Below are positions 13,155-26,218 of a stretch of DNA of 64,000 bases, piece by piece. Position 1 is the stretch's first letter. Each line of letters begins with the position of its first letter. Both the position numbers and the translations under genes were made by a program. The stretch comes from Bostrychus sinensis. Taxonomy: Eukaryota; Chordata; Actinopteri; Gobiiformes; Eleotridae. Below the pieces are notes generated by a model. The model did not search any database, was not told the origin of the DNA, and was given only the letters and a program-made list of their open reading frames with translations. The DNA lies in assembly GCA_020698575.1 (NCBI GenBank), contig CM036241.1, positions 30,217,416 through 30,281,415 on the forward strand. The letters are read 5' to 3'.

Positions 13155-14240
13155 ATAAGGCAGAGGTGGATCAAAATCTGTGCTCAAATAAACATACTGC
13201 TACTTTAAAATATTATTTAGTACTACTACTACTTATTACTTGAGTAAAAGTAAAATTCAATGTAAAGCTGACTTATGTAGAAAGTCAATTTTTGTAATGC
13301 ACAGGACAATCTACTACTATTACTACAGCTAGTACTCCCAGTACTACTGCCAGTACTGCTTCTACTACCACTACTAATTTATCTACTACGAGTAGTATTA
13401 CCACTATTACTGCTAGTGCTATTGCTACTACCACCACTACTGCATTACTACTACTGCAACAACTACTATTGCTACTGATACTGCTGCATCTGCTACTACT
13501 ACTTCTACTATTACCAATACTACTGTTGCTACTACTTCAGCAAATACAGCAACTACTACTACTACTACTACTACAGCTATTACTCACAGTTCTACTGCCA
13601 GTGCTGATTTTACTACCACCACTACTACTATTGCAAGTAGTACTACGACTACTACTGCTAGTGCTGCTACTACTACAACTACTACTACTGCTTCTACTCC
13701 TACTATTACTACTGTTGCTGTATCTGCTACTACAACTTCTACTATTACCACTACTACCGTTACTACTAATCCTGCAAATATGGCAACTACTACTAGTCCT
13801 ACAGCTACTACTCCCAGTACGACTGCCAGTGCTGCTTTTACTACTGCCACTACTACTACTACCACTACTGCTATATCTATTACAAGTAGTACTACTACTA
13901 CCACAGCTACTACTGCTACTACTACAACTTTCTTCTACTGCTGCTACCATTTTTAAAACTGTAACAACTACAACTACTATTACTACTGCCGCTGTTGCAT
14001 CTGCTACTACAACTTCTACTATTACCACTACTACTGTTGCTACTACTACAAAAGTGTTTATACTACTAAAACTACAATTTCCACCACCGTTAGTCCACTT
14101 CTACTACTAGTGCTACTATTTCCGATTCCAGGCCAAACCTGGAATTGTACAGTGTAAGTTCTGGTTATCTAAGCAAAATCTAAGCAAGTGCATTCTTAGA
14201 ATAAGAACAAATAAATTGCTTGAGTAGAAGTACTTCAAAT
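13155..14240. repeat. Degenerate TAC/GTA trinucleotide domain
   Basis: Roughly 13300-14110 consists mostly of ctactactg, actactgct, acaact and ttaccac variants. Dispersed repeat wording (cttgagtaaaagtaaa at 13240 and cttgagtagaagtactt at 14220) lies on each side. Long leucine- or serine-rich frames on both strands follow from the 3-base period and are not genes. Confidence 0.9.
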
Positions 14241-14244
14241 ATCT

Positions 14245-15125
14245 GAGTCAGCCATACTGAAGAAAGCAGGGGCCCTAATGGACTACAGGTGCCAGCTAAT
14301 AAGGGCCAATAAATGTGCAGCAACTGTGTCATTGATCTGTAGGGGAACAGTGTGATGGACAGGGGCCTGTAACTGCTGCTCAGATCATCAGCCGTCGGGA
14401 AAGTCCCACACGAGCATGTCCCAACCTGCTGCACTGACATCAGATTAACACAAGGCATTGTGGGAGCTCATTACAGACACATGCCGTTAGGAGATTTAAG
14501 ACGATGTTATCAGTTGTAGGAAGAACTACTCTGGCACCATGGTATATCCCTTAATGGAAGCTACCTCTCTACCACATACAAGATGGAAAGTTGGAATGTT
14601 GTATCATTATCCTTGTCATTATATCAAAGATGACAAAGAGATTATCAATTACCAATGTACTTTTTGGGGGGACAAACTTGATGGGGTATTAAAGCAATGT
14701 TTGACATTAGATCTAGCAAATCACAAAACAATTTTACTGTAGAAATTCTTATAGAGCAATTTATGTATCCCTTTGTTCAGAAATAAGCCAATAACCAGAG
14801 AATATTACAAGTTAAAGGTGCTATGAGCAGCATATTTTTTGATACTTTATAAAATTTACCCACGTGTGTCCCAACATATGATGTAAACATGTTCAAATCA
14901 AATATCAGTTTTACTGATAACAAAGGTACAGCTAATTCATTGACAATTAAAAAAATATATATTTTACATTATGACCAAATTGTTTATGTTTACATTTTTG
15001 TTTTGGTTCTAAACCCTTGCATTGCCAATCATCTTATCAGAAAAAAGGCCATTGTCTTGATTTAGACTGCAGTCTGTTTATAAACCAGTACGAGCGCTGT
15101 TTACAGTACCCTTAAGGCAAGGCCA
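14245..15125. other. No gene recognised
   Basis: AT-rich unique-looking sequence with no splice-bounded exon or repeat signature that I could name. Confidence 0.5.
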
Positions 15126-15130
15126 TATTG

Positions 15131-15796
15131 ATTTTAGAGCGGAACTCAGTTACTTTTGTCATCGCTTCATTTTCCTCTATAGGTCTCCCCATACATTTCG
15201 AAGTAAAGCAATACTGAAGTACTCACAAATCCAATTGGCTCTAATATGATCCCTCTCTCGGCTTTACTTTTATTTGCCCCTTTGTGTATCTGTACAACCT
15301 TTTTTTCCTGCCATTTGGCCACTCTGCTATGTGCTTGACTCAAGACGTCCATGACACCAGCTCAGCGACACTCATACTTGCAACTCATTTAACCATCACA
15401 CAGACTCTGAAACATTTTATGTGAAGTGAAACTCAGTAACTTTTTTTCCTTAAATAAACAGTTTCGGAGTCTGTGTGATGGTTAAATGAGTTGTTGTGGG
15501 GTGAATGAAGTATCCTTGCATCTACTCCTGGTGTCTCTGGGCTGAAAACGACACTTGCAAGTATGAGTGCCACCGGCCCGGTGTCACAGAAATGTTGAGT
15601 CCTGCCAGAAACCGCATCGAGGTTAGCATAACATGAGGCTTAATTTTTCAAATTTCAAGCAACCAAATGGCAGACAAAACTAGTGGACTTGTATTTACAA
15701 TAGAGCTTTACTCCGGAATGTAGGCGGCACTCTATTAAGGAAAATGAGGCAAAAACAGTGAAGAAATAAGAAAAGTTACTGAATTCCACTTTAAGG
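15131..15796. mobile_element. Foldback (long inverted repeat) element
   Basis: Left-arm words reappear reversed in the right arm. gcggaactcagttactttt pairs with aaaagttactgaattccact; ctgccatttgg with ccaaatggcag; cactcatacttgcaa with ttgcaagtatgagtg; and aactcatttaaccatcacac with gtgtgatggttaaatgagtt. The arms are about 300 bases with indels around a centre near 15430. No transposase frame is present. Confidence 0.8.
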
Positions 15797-16539
15797 TAAA
15801 AACTTGACTTCTGCTTTAAAACATATACTTACTTCTCTCAAGATCTACAGAACCTCATCATTGGCATTTAGAATTACACTGCAGTTGACTGTGATTGTGT
15901 AATTTAAGTAGTAATATGTAACATGCAGTAATGACATGCAGAAACTTTGTAAAACAGAAAAAAATAGCAACAGCTGTGTTATGATTTAGCCAGTAATGGT
16001 TCTCACATGAAGAAAAAGGATAATTGAGAAAACACATTTTCTATAGACTTGGCCATCTATAGGCGTCTCTGCAGCCAAGAAATTTTTTTTTTCATCCATT
16101 GATGCAAATATTCGTTAATAATGAGAGACTGTGAGGCTGGGGTCTGGGAACCACCCTCCAAGTGTCAGCGTCCTGTCAGCGTGTGAACACATGGAGTTAC
16201 ACACAGCGCCCAGAGAAAAGTGAGCGCAGATCCCTGTTGACCCTGTGTGTATTCATCTGAGGCTGGTCCCATAAGCCTGGCATAAATGTCCCAGCATGGT
16301 GTCAGAGACTGAGCACTCACTCTCACAAGCCTGTCCTTTCACTGTCTGTCCACCTGTCAGCCACACAGTCCCACGCTCGGCTCAAACTTGTGCCAGCAGG
16401 TGCATAAAACTGTCTGTACACCGCTACTGTCCCATAAACTACCCAGCTCTGTATACTCACTGATGAGGCAAGAATGGGGTTTGTCAAAACAGGAGAAAGT
16501 GGTCAATATCTTTTCATGCAAGAGATTTTGAATTAATCA

Positions 16540-16680
16540 AGTGTCCTGGTTAGTAAAGTGGTTAGTTCTCTTGCCTTCGGTGGGACAGGTCAGGGGTTTT
16601 ATTCCCAGAGGTGATGCCAAAACCTCCATAAATTGTGCCAATCCTAAGCCTGGATAAATGGAGAGACTTGGTTGATGTGT
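16540..16680 (+). mobile_element. tRNA-derived SINE fragment
   Basis: An A-box-like tagtaaagtggttagttctc and a decayed B-box (ggggttttattcccag) are followed by cctaagcctggataaatgga, a segment shared with the copy ending near 25112. Confidence 0.65.
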
Positions 16681-16728
16681 TTTAATCTCCCACAATGTAA
16701 AACTTTAAAAGGGCTATATTATGTTTTT

Positions 16729-16730
<2 letters not shown>

Positions 16731-16808
<78 letters not shown>

Positions 16809-16826
16809 AATATATATATATATATT
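16731..16826. repeat. (TA)n microsatellite
   Basis: Nearly pure TA with a single ACAAA interruption near 16806. Confidence 0.98.
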
Positions 16827-17031
16827 TTGCAGTTGAGAAGTGACAGGAAATCATGGGGGAAAGAGTGAGGAGAGACATTTGGCAAAATGTTGTGAGTCCG
16901 GACTTGAACCCACGATGGCGAGGCAGGTTGTAGTTTCCTTGTATATGCACCACATCTCTAACAACTGAGCGAAACTGCAGCACTTTTAACATCTTTTTAA
17001 ACCAATCTTGGTCACCTCTAGAAAAGCATTG

Positions 17032-17470
17032 TGCATTTTACAACTTTGAAAGGCATTATGTGACTAAAAGAAAACTTTTTCAATTAATACTTTGCTGGTG
17101 TCATAATAAAACAGAGGAAAAGATCAGCAGCGGGTAGCAGAATGCAGCTCTGTTGCACTTTTTTCAACAGAAGCAGTGAAAAAAAGGTGTGAGGAATCAG
17201 TGGAAACAGAGCTGTACACCGTTTTAGGAATAAATTAACGAGACTATGTAGAGACTGGATATGTTGATTGGTCAGCGCTTACTGGAGTGGGTGAAGGCTC
17301 ATTGGAGAGGAAGAGGTTTGTGGGACAGAGTGTTCTGAGGCCTCAGAAACTCAGGCACCAGAGAATACAGGATTACTCAAATATGCGTCAATGAAACAAA
17401 ACACAACTCCACTTATGTTTTTTAAGAGGGCACGTTATAAAATAGTCAATTTTGCATAATATAGCCTCAT
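17032..17470 (-). mobile_element. MITE family B copy
   Basis: On the minus strand it has aacataagtggagttgtgtt, gtttctgaggcctcagaa, ttccactgattcctcaca and agagctgcattctgct. The same modules are found in order at 27664-28135 and, in this orientation, at 20880-21215. Non-coding. Confidence 0.75.
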
Positions 17471-17474
17471 TGCA

Positions 17475-18585
17475 AAATGAAAAAGCCAGTATACCATGGT
17501 TTATGATGCTTTCATAAGCTTTAAGAAGACACAGAAGAAGGTCTTACCAGTGACATTCATAAATCTTTACAGAGCTTCACAGTTTAGTTTATTAGCATTT
17601 ACCACTACAAACAAGAGAGGTTTGAACATTTCTGCTTTTCTGAAGCTAAATGTTATCAAATAACAAAACCACATGGATGCAGCTTCAGCTTGAGTTGGAC
17701 AGATATACAGTAGCATAAACAACCTATGAGCTCATTCTGCTAAACACACTGACTCTCTCTCCACCTGGATCAAACTTGTTCTAGCAGGTGAATGACTGTG
17801 TGTACACTGCTACTGCCCCACATAGTGTATAGCCCAATCTGTACTCACTGATGGGGCAGGAGGGGAGAAAGGGGTGCAGGAGGAGGAGAAGACACCAGCC
17901 CAGGACCTGAAATAACAACAGCTGTGACACACGCATTGTCATTAAAACATTTGTCTCATGCAGAGTTCAGGTCAGCTTCCAGCATGGGAAACACCGCTAC
18001 TTCCTCAGATAGCATGTCTTTGATAAGGTAATCTAATTATCAACTATTAATATTTTTTTTATTTCCGTGTGGCTATTAGGTATTTAATGGTAAGTATGAA
18101 ACAAGTATTAGTACTTGTGTACTACCCACTTTGTCATCCAAAAAAATAATTCTACATTTTTAGAGACTTTGACCTTCAGGTTGTAGCGCAGTGGTGCCCT
18201 TTACATTCCTGTTCACAAGAGCTCAGTCACGGTTTCAAAGCCTGCACACCTGCAAACCTCAGTCACAACACATCGGTCATCTGCAGCAGCCGCCTGTGTG
18301 TGGCCCAAAACACACAACAGAGGAACAACAAACTGATCTCTCTCAGCATTTTAACATCAAGAACTAATAATTGACCACCAGCTGTGGTGCAACAACACTG
18401 AGTTGCCAGGAAGATTTCAGTGTGCAGGCTTGGAGGATACAGTTATATATAGTTGAAAGAGCCAAATAAAGATGTAACAAAATAGAAAACATGGACCATC
18501 TATAGACTGTAGGTAGGGTACATCTTGGACAATGGCCAGGCAGTTGCAAGACTGATTCTGAGACATATAATACATAGACAGACAG
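17475..18585. other. No gene recognised
   Basis: Mostly AT-rich unique sequence; the part near 17745-17850 echoes words at 16370-16470 (tgtgccagcaggtg / tgttctagcaggtg, actgctactgccccac), suggesting an old duplication. Confidence 0.45.
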
Positions 18586-18589
18586 ACAA

Positions 18590-18785
18590 CCATTTTATCT
18601 CACATTTACTGACATAGGGCAATTTAGAGTCACCACTTCAGCAAACATAAGTGTTTGGGCGGTGGGAGGAAGCTGAAGGACCCGGAAAAAACCTGTGGTA
18701 AGACAGGGAGGATATGCAGACTCCACACAGGGAAATCGTTTGCAGCCGTCCCTGGGATTAAACCTACCATCTCCTTGCTCATGTA
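18590..18785 (-). mobile_element. Degenerate SINE/LINE-type dispersed repeat
   Basis: The wording gggcaatttagagtcacc, gggaggaagctgaaggaccc, gcagactccacacaggga and cctaccatctccttgctc is the common fish repeat pattern ending in a decayed B-box-like region. The orientation is inferred from that. Confidence 0.6.
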
Positions 18786-18900
18786 ATGGTTTATTATATG
18801 AAATATAAGTTACAAGTACTATGTATTAGGTATTATTGACTAGCAGCAACCTCGGAAGTGTTGACCCCTCCAAGCAACAAGTTACATAATTGTACAATTT

Positions 18901-19409
18901 AAAGGTCCCCTATTATGCTAAATAGACTTTTTGATGTTCTAATGTTATTTCTACCTCAAAAACCTACCTGCTGTGGTATTTTGTTTCATTCAGGCATGTT
19001 TGAGAAATCTTGTTTGCTAGGCTGATGCCCTTCTCAAAAGCTGAAAACACTCGGCCTCACTGTTCCACGCAGACACCTGACACCAGAAAGTACACCGTTA
19101 CATTTCTAAAGCCCATAAACCATCGCCAGATACATACTGATAAAGTGAGAGCTTAAATTGCCATCACTACAAAGTAGTCAGATCATTTAGCCATCCTAAA
19201 TAGCCATTTTATGCTCTGTCCATTCCCCATTGTTGCCAGCTGAGGGCGACAGGCAACTAATCCAAGTGTTCTTTGCAAAGTCAAAGTAAGGGCTCCCCAA
19301 ATTAAGACATTGCCCATATACATTATTTTAGGTCATAAAACATGAAATATTAATGCAAAGGTGTCCAAAAGTATTTCAAAAAGCCTGAAAAAGCATAATA
19401 TGGCCCCTG
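18901..19409 (+). mobile_element. MITE family A copy, ~510 bp
   Basis: It begins aaaggtcccctattatgct and ends agcataatatggcccctg, which form inverted ends. Inside are gctgaaaacactcgg, ccagctgagggcgacaggc, tccaagtgttctttgcaaag and aaagcctgaaaaagc. Full-length relatives lie at 26219-26676 and 39756-40280. Confidence 0.8.
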
Positions 19410-19414
19410 CTAGA

Positions 19415-20875
19415 AAGGCACATGACCATTCATTTTTTTTAAATGACTTGCTTTTGCTGCTGTGTATTTGTTTGAAAATGCTAATAGATGAGGCATTGTT
19501 TTCATATAAAACTTTTTCCACTTTGCAATGGAAAAGATGGCTTATCAAAAAAAAAAAAAAAAACATTTTTGCATGTTTTTCATAGCATAAATTAATTGCA
19601 GAAATGCAAGACATGAGTTTGAACCCTGAGCAGTTCAGTGCCCAGGCAACACATTGGCAATGACAGTACAGCTGTAGAATATTTTGTGTGAACTAAGAAT
19701 TCTAATGCAACTATGTATAAGCAATGTTTTGTTTCTGAGTATATTGTTTCTCTGCTCATTAACTTAACAGTGTTTTTATAGGGTAGAGATTTTGACTACT
19801 TCACTTGGAGAAAACACTAACTATAAAATCCAACAGCTAATATGTATATCTTCTTAGTGTCCTTGTTGGTCATTTCCACACGAGAGGCCACGTTTCACTA
19901 CACACACAAATATCTGGAGACCTTCTGCATTGGTTCATTATTGGGGAGCAGGAAATGATGGCCCACCTCATGTAATTAATGGGCACAATTGGAGTCATTG
20001 AGGAGGGGTCTCCAATATGCTTCAAACAGAGCCAGATGTCCCCTGGGCCTGCTTGTTGTGAAACGCAGACATGTTGATCGTTCACAGCGGGGTCAGCGCC
20101 GGTACCAAGACCAGACCCAGACCCTCTCTTCTTTTCTTGTAAATAAAGACTTAATGGTTTACAAGCCTTCCAATAACCATAATACCTTCAGAGTGAATTA
20201 GCTCGCAAAGCGGCCAGACACGCAGGCATAAAATAAGACTGCAGCTAAAGAGAAACACAAATTTGTAGCTTTTACAGTTTTCAAGACAAAATCAGCTACA
20301 CTCAGTGAGAGTCTCATGCCAAAATAACAAGTGTTGTAATCCATTTTGGACGCTTCTTGTTGTGGTGTGTGCATGCATGGACACGTGTGTGTCAGTGCAT
20401 TATCGGTCTAAACAAACCGACCTCCAGATGATTGCTGTGCAGAGCTGATTTACATGCTGCTGATGTCATCCCTCTGAGTATTCAGGCCTGCGCTGTTACA
20501 GAAGCACAGGAAACCTCCCTGTTTTCAAATAACTCCAACAGACCTTAAACTAGGACACAACTTGTAGGAGGAAAACATTCATGTGTGCTAGAGGGGAATT
20601 ATATTAGTGTATTGTTGTATATAAGTTGTTCAGTTGTCTTTTAATGCCACAAATACATTAATCTGTGTTTTGATGCCACGTAAACCTCATCAAATGTCTT
20701 TTCTTGGATGGCAGAAAATTCTTATTTCTATTTCCAAAAATGTTTTAGTCAAGTTTTTTCATTAATTTGTGTATTACTATTACAAGTCGTCCACTGTAAA
20801 AAATGGCATGTTACTTTTCCCCCCTCTATATAATGTTTTTAGTCATATCCACTATAACAGCACTGCATGTTTTAT
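19415..20875. other. No gene recognised; possible conserved patch
   Basis: Around 20330-20510 the sequence is GC-richer, without repeat wording, and holds ggtctaaacaaaccgacc. No exon is supported. Confidence 0.45.
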
Positions 20876-20879
20876 AACC

Positions 20880-21215
20880 TTTAAAAACGTTATCGGACTA
20901 AAATAAAATGTTTTTAATAAGTACTCTACTGATGAAGAGACCAGCAGAGGGCTGCAGATAGCAGCTCTACAAAATAAAAAAAAGCTGCGAGAAATCAGTG
21001 GAAACAGAGTTGTACACTGTTTTTTGGGATAAACAGACTGGATGTAGAAAGATGTTGATTGGTCAGTGCTTCCTGAAGGAGGATGAGGTTCGGAACCAAT
21101 CATTCTGAGGCCTCAGAAAGACAGCGCCAGAAAATACAGAATTACTTAAACATCCATGAATGAAGCAAAACACAACACCACATTTGATGAGGGAACATTA
21201 TAACATGGTAGAAAG
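20880..21215 (-). mobile_element. MITE family B copy
   Basis: It shares gaccagcagagggctgca, aatcagtggaaacagag, gttgattggtcagtgctt and ttctgaggcctcagaaag with the copy at 17032-17470, in the same orientation. Confidence 0.75.
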
Positions 21216-21402
21216 ATAAAAAACTAGGGATGCACAATAATATCAGACTCGATAATTATCGGGCCGATAATTGAAAATTATGACATCAAACAGTTAATAC
21301 CAATAACAAAAAATTCAACTGATAATAGAACCATTAATAATAAGCTAAAATTGTCTTATTTTGCTGACTTTGCACTGTGGTTTTCCCATTGATGGCTCTC
21401 AA

Positions 21403-22002
21403 GCCTTGTCCACACAGAGACAGGCTCAGGCGTATCCGCAAAGGTTTTTTATCGTATAGGCATTTTGATCAGGCGTTTTGGGAGGCCAAATACAATCATT
21501 TTTTTAATCGGGTCCCAGAGTGGCAAGATTTGAAAACGCCTTATTAATTTTTCTGTTTACAGCCAATACGGATCTTTTCTAAAACAGTAATGCCATAGCC
21601 CAAAATCTCCCTTAACCAGCATTTTTTAAACTCCAACAACAATAGTGTCTTATGGTGCTGTGTTCGAGCTGCAGATGCTATGGAGTTTTTAATGGCTTTT
21701 ACAGCAAAATATTCTGCTCCTCTCATTAGAGACTAAGAACCCTTTTGCAGCTCGCAAATGTTCCTTCCCACAATGTTCTGTTTATGTCACACCAGTTTTC
21801 TGTGCATGCCTCATTTGTTCTTGTATTGTTTTTGGTGTGGTTCTAGTGAGAGCATTACAGCACCACCAACAGCTCTGGAATGCATATTACAGCATTTTAA
21901 GTCATTTTGTGTGAATCTGTGTGGACACACATTTTCTGAGACGGTGCTGTTTATGGAAAACGTTTTGAAAAGATAACGTTTTTGTCTCCGTGTGTACAAG
22001 GC
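21403..22002. mobile_element. 600-bp MITE with 20-bp inverted ends
   Basis: Ends GCCTTGTCCACACAGAGACA and TGTCTCCGTGTGTACAAGGC pair at 18 of 20 positions. There is no transposase frame. A clear target duplication was not found. It appears inserted into older repeat text: tagggatgcacaataatatc at 21227 and the tatcggtattggtttcaaaaatgcataatctgc-type wording near 22545-22580. Confidence 0.75.
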
Positions 22003-22297
22003 CTCAGTCTGTGAGTTTCCCTCAGTCCCACCCATACTGCAGACTGCTGTCAGCCTGGGAGCAGTGGAGCTGTCCCCAGGGCAGGCTTTCTTTATGGTGT
22101 CAGAGAAAGAAAGAAAAGGTTTCTGCGTGTTCTGTTGCAGTTTTATGAGAAGGGAAGCTATTCACAACAAATACTGTAAGTCTCCTAAAACTTAATCATG
22201 ACAAAGATGTGAAGAATACAGAGCAGCCCACCCCGCTGTCAAACAGACGGACAGCAAAAGTTTAACACGTAAACAGAGTTGGGTGTTAAAAAGGCGT

Positions 22298-22359
22298 ATA
22301 TTTATATATATAATTATATATAATTATATTATATATTATAATATTATATTATAATATAC

Positions 22360-22425
<66 letters not shown>
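22298..22425. repeat. AT-rich microsatellite
   Basis: TATAATTATAT-type text passes into about 50 bases of pure TA. Confidence 0.95.
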
Positions 22426-22427
<2 letters not shown>

Positions 22428-22429
22428 GT

Positions 22430-24650
22430 TAAATTTATTTGTACTACTCACACAATCAGGTAAAGTAAGACAAAAGTTAGATACAAAATTTTATATAAGA
22501 ACTATTGGTTCATTATTAGAATCAGCTACAAGAAGCTTCAACATATGTATCGGTATTGGTTTCAAAAATGCATAATCTGCATTTCAGTGTCTTTGCTATT
22601 AAAAAAATGGTGCCTTCCAGCCCAGTAGGTAGCACTGTAAACATGATCACCAACACCTACAAACAATGCCTTATAAGGCATTAGAGAAATTCAAATTATT
22701 GCCATATAGTCAAATTATGTGCTTTTTATTTCCTTAAAACCCTGTCAAATGTTTTGTCTGGGATATAATTTAAATTAGTTAGTTAAATTAGTTAGAGTTA
22801 GTTAGTTGAGCTAACAGTTGAACTAACATGACAAGACAATGCAAAACTATAGGTGGGCTAATGTTGCATGTATACAGCTTAACTACAATGTAACTTGACC
22901 AATAAAATATGCCACTCTATCATTGACTGTCTTGTTTAGTATATAATGAATGTACAATATAATGAATGTACAATAAGTGTAAAAGTTGTTTCCAAATGTT
23001 TACTGGCTTATATGCAACCCAGCCATTTTGTGACACACCTATTCAGTGTACAGACAGTACCTAAATGAATAACCTTTCTGAAACGTGTTGTTGCATTTAG
23101 TGGTTTCAAATCCACTCCTCTGTAAAAGATTGGGTCTGGCTGATGGGCTGCTTGGTGAGTGAGCTGCTTTCCACCGTGCTAAACATGAGGGAGTCTTTTG
23201 GAGATGTGGGCCTAGATCTTTCTCATGCCGAGCAAAACAAACAACGTCCGAGCTGGCACGAAACTCACAGGAGCCAGAAGAATTAAGCTTTATCTGATCC
23301 AAGTTCACTTTTTTTTATTTTTATTTGTACTGTCACTTTACACATTCAAACTACTCGAGGGCTTAGAATCTAAAGGGCATACATGACAAAGTGCTAAGCA
23401 AAATAAAATAAATAATAATAATAGTAAAATAAATGAACTTTTCAAGCCACTTTTAATAGAATGATATAATGATATATGCATTTACACCATTTTGGCACTG
23501 ACTGAATCCAAAGTTCACAGATTGGTCAATAACTGACTGGGAATATTGTGATATTTTGGTAGTCAAGAGAGTTCCCCATAAATACTTTTTACTTTTACTT
23601 GAGTAATTATTTGGATCACTACTTTTTACTTCCCCTTGATTAATATTGTTCTGAAGTAACAATACTCTTGATTAAATAATACATTTGGCAACTCTATCCA
23701 GCTCAAAACAAAAGTCAATTTGCCCAAAATGTCACTTATGCCATTTAGATTCTCAACCCTCATGCTCCAGTAAGTCAACCATCCACAACTAAAACAAAAA
23801 AAATCATCAAACTTCATCACTTCCAGCTGCATTTGCGGCTGATAAAATCAAAATGTATCCGACACATTGAAGCTGTTGTTGCTCAATAAGAGGCAGAGGA
23901 GTAAATTGAGGGGAGAGAGAGAAGAACTCACGGCAGGGCAGGGCCAGGACGGTTTGAGCTGTAAATGTGTTCCAGCAGGAAAAGCCAAAGCGAGGAGCAG
24001 CAGACTGGAGTCGGCAACTTTCCCCTGTGCAGAACCGCCCTCCCTCTTTCCCTCCTTCCCTCCCTCCCTGCAGCCCACCCAAGAAGCAGCCCATGGGCAT
24101 AAATTTGAGAGGCTGCGGATTTAAAACAATCTGGATCTCTCTCTCGCTCACACACACACTGCTCCAGTCTGTGCGGTTCACCATTTTTACTCACTGTACT
24201 CACTTCTTTCCAGCAAAATTCCACACGTAATGAAAATTCAAAGCTCTTTCTCACCGGGAGCCAGTAATATTATTTTTCTAAGGGCTTGATTAGTTTTTTT
24301 GAAAATAAGAAGTAGATGCACACAAGACCCGTCAGCAGTGGATGATGGTGTAGCAGCTATGGTGAAGTTTAGTGGAATCAAAGTTAGTGACATTTTTACA
24401 AAACACCGCCCACAATAGCTGGTTGTTTCCTGGAGAGAATTATTTTCTTAATAACAACTCTGACAGTGAGTGGACAGGTTTCCACTTCATGAAACCAGAA
24501 GACAAGAGAATTTAAGCGTACTTTTAGGTCTGCACAAAATATCCAAACATCCATAATGCAAAGAGAAATCCACTCACCACTCAGAATGTTACGTTACATT
24601 GAAGTATGACAAAACTAGTGAAAAAAGGAGGTTAGTGAAAGCAGCCAAAA
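22430..24650. other. No gene recognised; polypyrimidine patch at 24030-24070
   Basis: A GC-richer block at 23900-24130 includes ccctccctctttccctcctt. Overlapping frames on both strands there are composition artefacts. At 23580-23650 there is dispersed acttttacttgagtaa text. Confidence 0.5.
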
Positions 24651-24654
24651 GAAG

Positions 24655-24762
24655 ACAATTTCCATTCTTTTAAGTTATAAAACGTAAAAATATGAATGCA
24701 AAAGTGTCCAACATTATTTTTAAAAAAGCCTGAAAAAGCATAAGATGGGACCTTTAAAGGAT
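24655..24762 (+). mobile_element. MITE family A, 3' end only
   Basis: It has ttaagttataaaac, atgcaaaagtgtccaa, aaagcctgaaaaagcataag and a terminal atgggacctttaaagg, matching the right end of family A. Confidence 0.7.
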
Positions 24763-24807
24763 TCTGTACTATTGTCTGTAACATAACTCTATATAACAAA
24801 ATACTAG

Positions 24808-25112
24808 GCCAGTATAGCTTAGTAGGTAAAGACCTGTCATTTATACAGAAGTTTAATCAAAGCCCAGCTTTCACTATAAGATACTAACTCCAGTCACAAG
24901 AGCTCAGTAAATATAAATGATTACTTATTATTTACTGTGAACTGTGCACTCCCTGAATACTTATAGTTTAACATGTATTTCTTTATAACATCCAATCCAG
25001 CCATAGAGGGTCACAAGCCAGTGTACTCTTTTGTGCCAGCCCCAAGCCTGGATAAATGGAGAGGGTTGCATCAGAAAGGGCGTCCAGTGCAAAACCTATG
25101 CAAATCATCACA
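24808..25112 (+). mobile_element. tRNA-derived SINE
   Basis: The head tatagcttagtaggtaaaga has an A-box. The tail cccaagcctggataaatgga, then agggttgcatcagaaagggc and aaatcatcacac, is a well-known fish SINE body. Confidence 0.75.
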
Positions 25113-25114
25113 CT

Positions 25115-26215
25115 TCAGGAGGCATATAAATATTGAAAGTCTTGTTACTGCAAACTTCAACACAGTTATTGCATTATTCCTCTTATTGTGCTGCCCAAGT
25201 CACTTTTCTGTGTTCTGGTTTTGCTTGTTTTCATGAAGACTTATCACTACATCTAAGCTACTAACACAAGTGCTGCATATCAACACATTCATTTTGATGC
25301 CTTTTTTTGTGCCACTTTCCACTCTAGATCAAAGTGTGCTGCAGTCTGGACGTCCTGTCGAACACGCGGCTGTAAATTGGGGCAGTTTGAGGGCGCCGTT
25401 AACTTTGACCCCGAGCAGATTCATGTCAGCGTATCAGTGACTCCGATGCCTGAATTTGGCTTGGGGCAGTAATAAGTCATGTGTGTGTGTCACCATGCAT
25501 GTGCCCACTTCCTGTTATGGCATCTGATCTGGTTAACGTAGCATCGGCCAGCCACTCCAACTCCTCACAACTGTCACCTCGCACACAGAGGAGGCCAACA
25601 GGAATAGAACAAGGCTAAGGAGACAGAGAGGCTGGGAGATTTAGGCCCAAATGGATATACAAATGGAAGACAAACATAATAAGAACAAAAGAGTCCAAAC
25701 AGCAAATCCACATCTCTCCCGGTGGCTCCCAAAGGCTGACCACTTTAGTCCAATTCTCATAAACAGGCATTATAAAACAACAATGTCACTGTGGTAACTG
25801 TGGTTTGGCCCAGCAATTGTTTCAAATGAGCTTTCTGACTACAGTATACAACCCATGGAAATACTGTATCTCTCTATCACATATAAAAAGTTAGCACATA
25901 TGTAAACAACATCAACACAATGTACCAATGTAAGGCAATCTACAAAATGCAAGATTACTAAACTGAAACCTGCTTGAGACAGGGTCATTTTTTGCTTTGT
26001 ATTCTTTGAGGGGAACAGAGCAAACTATATTTTTAACACATTGTCATTTTAACATCCATTTAAAGTTAACGTTTTGTGACTAGGCTTGATATGATTATAA
26101 TATGATACCCTTCATATAATGTTCACTCCATCCACACAAAGTTCGCTGTGATGTTTGTGTTTTTCTGTTTGTATGTCTGAGTTTTTTAATATCTCTTCTT
26201 TATTTATAAAACTTC
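25115..26215. other. No gene recognised; possible conserved patch
   Basis: 25320-25620 is GC-richer and repeat-free. It could be conserved non-coding sequence; no exon is supported. Confidence 0.45.
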
Positions 26216-26218
26216 TTA

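Noticed and set aside
13469..14110. Long leucine-rich (plus) and serine/valine-rich (minus) frames
   Set aside because: They arise from the TAC trinucleotide text on all frames and strands; no domain or splice signals.
23807..24254. Several overlapping frames on both strands
   Set aside because: Composition effect of a polypurine/polypyrimidine patch; no recognisable protein.
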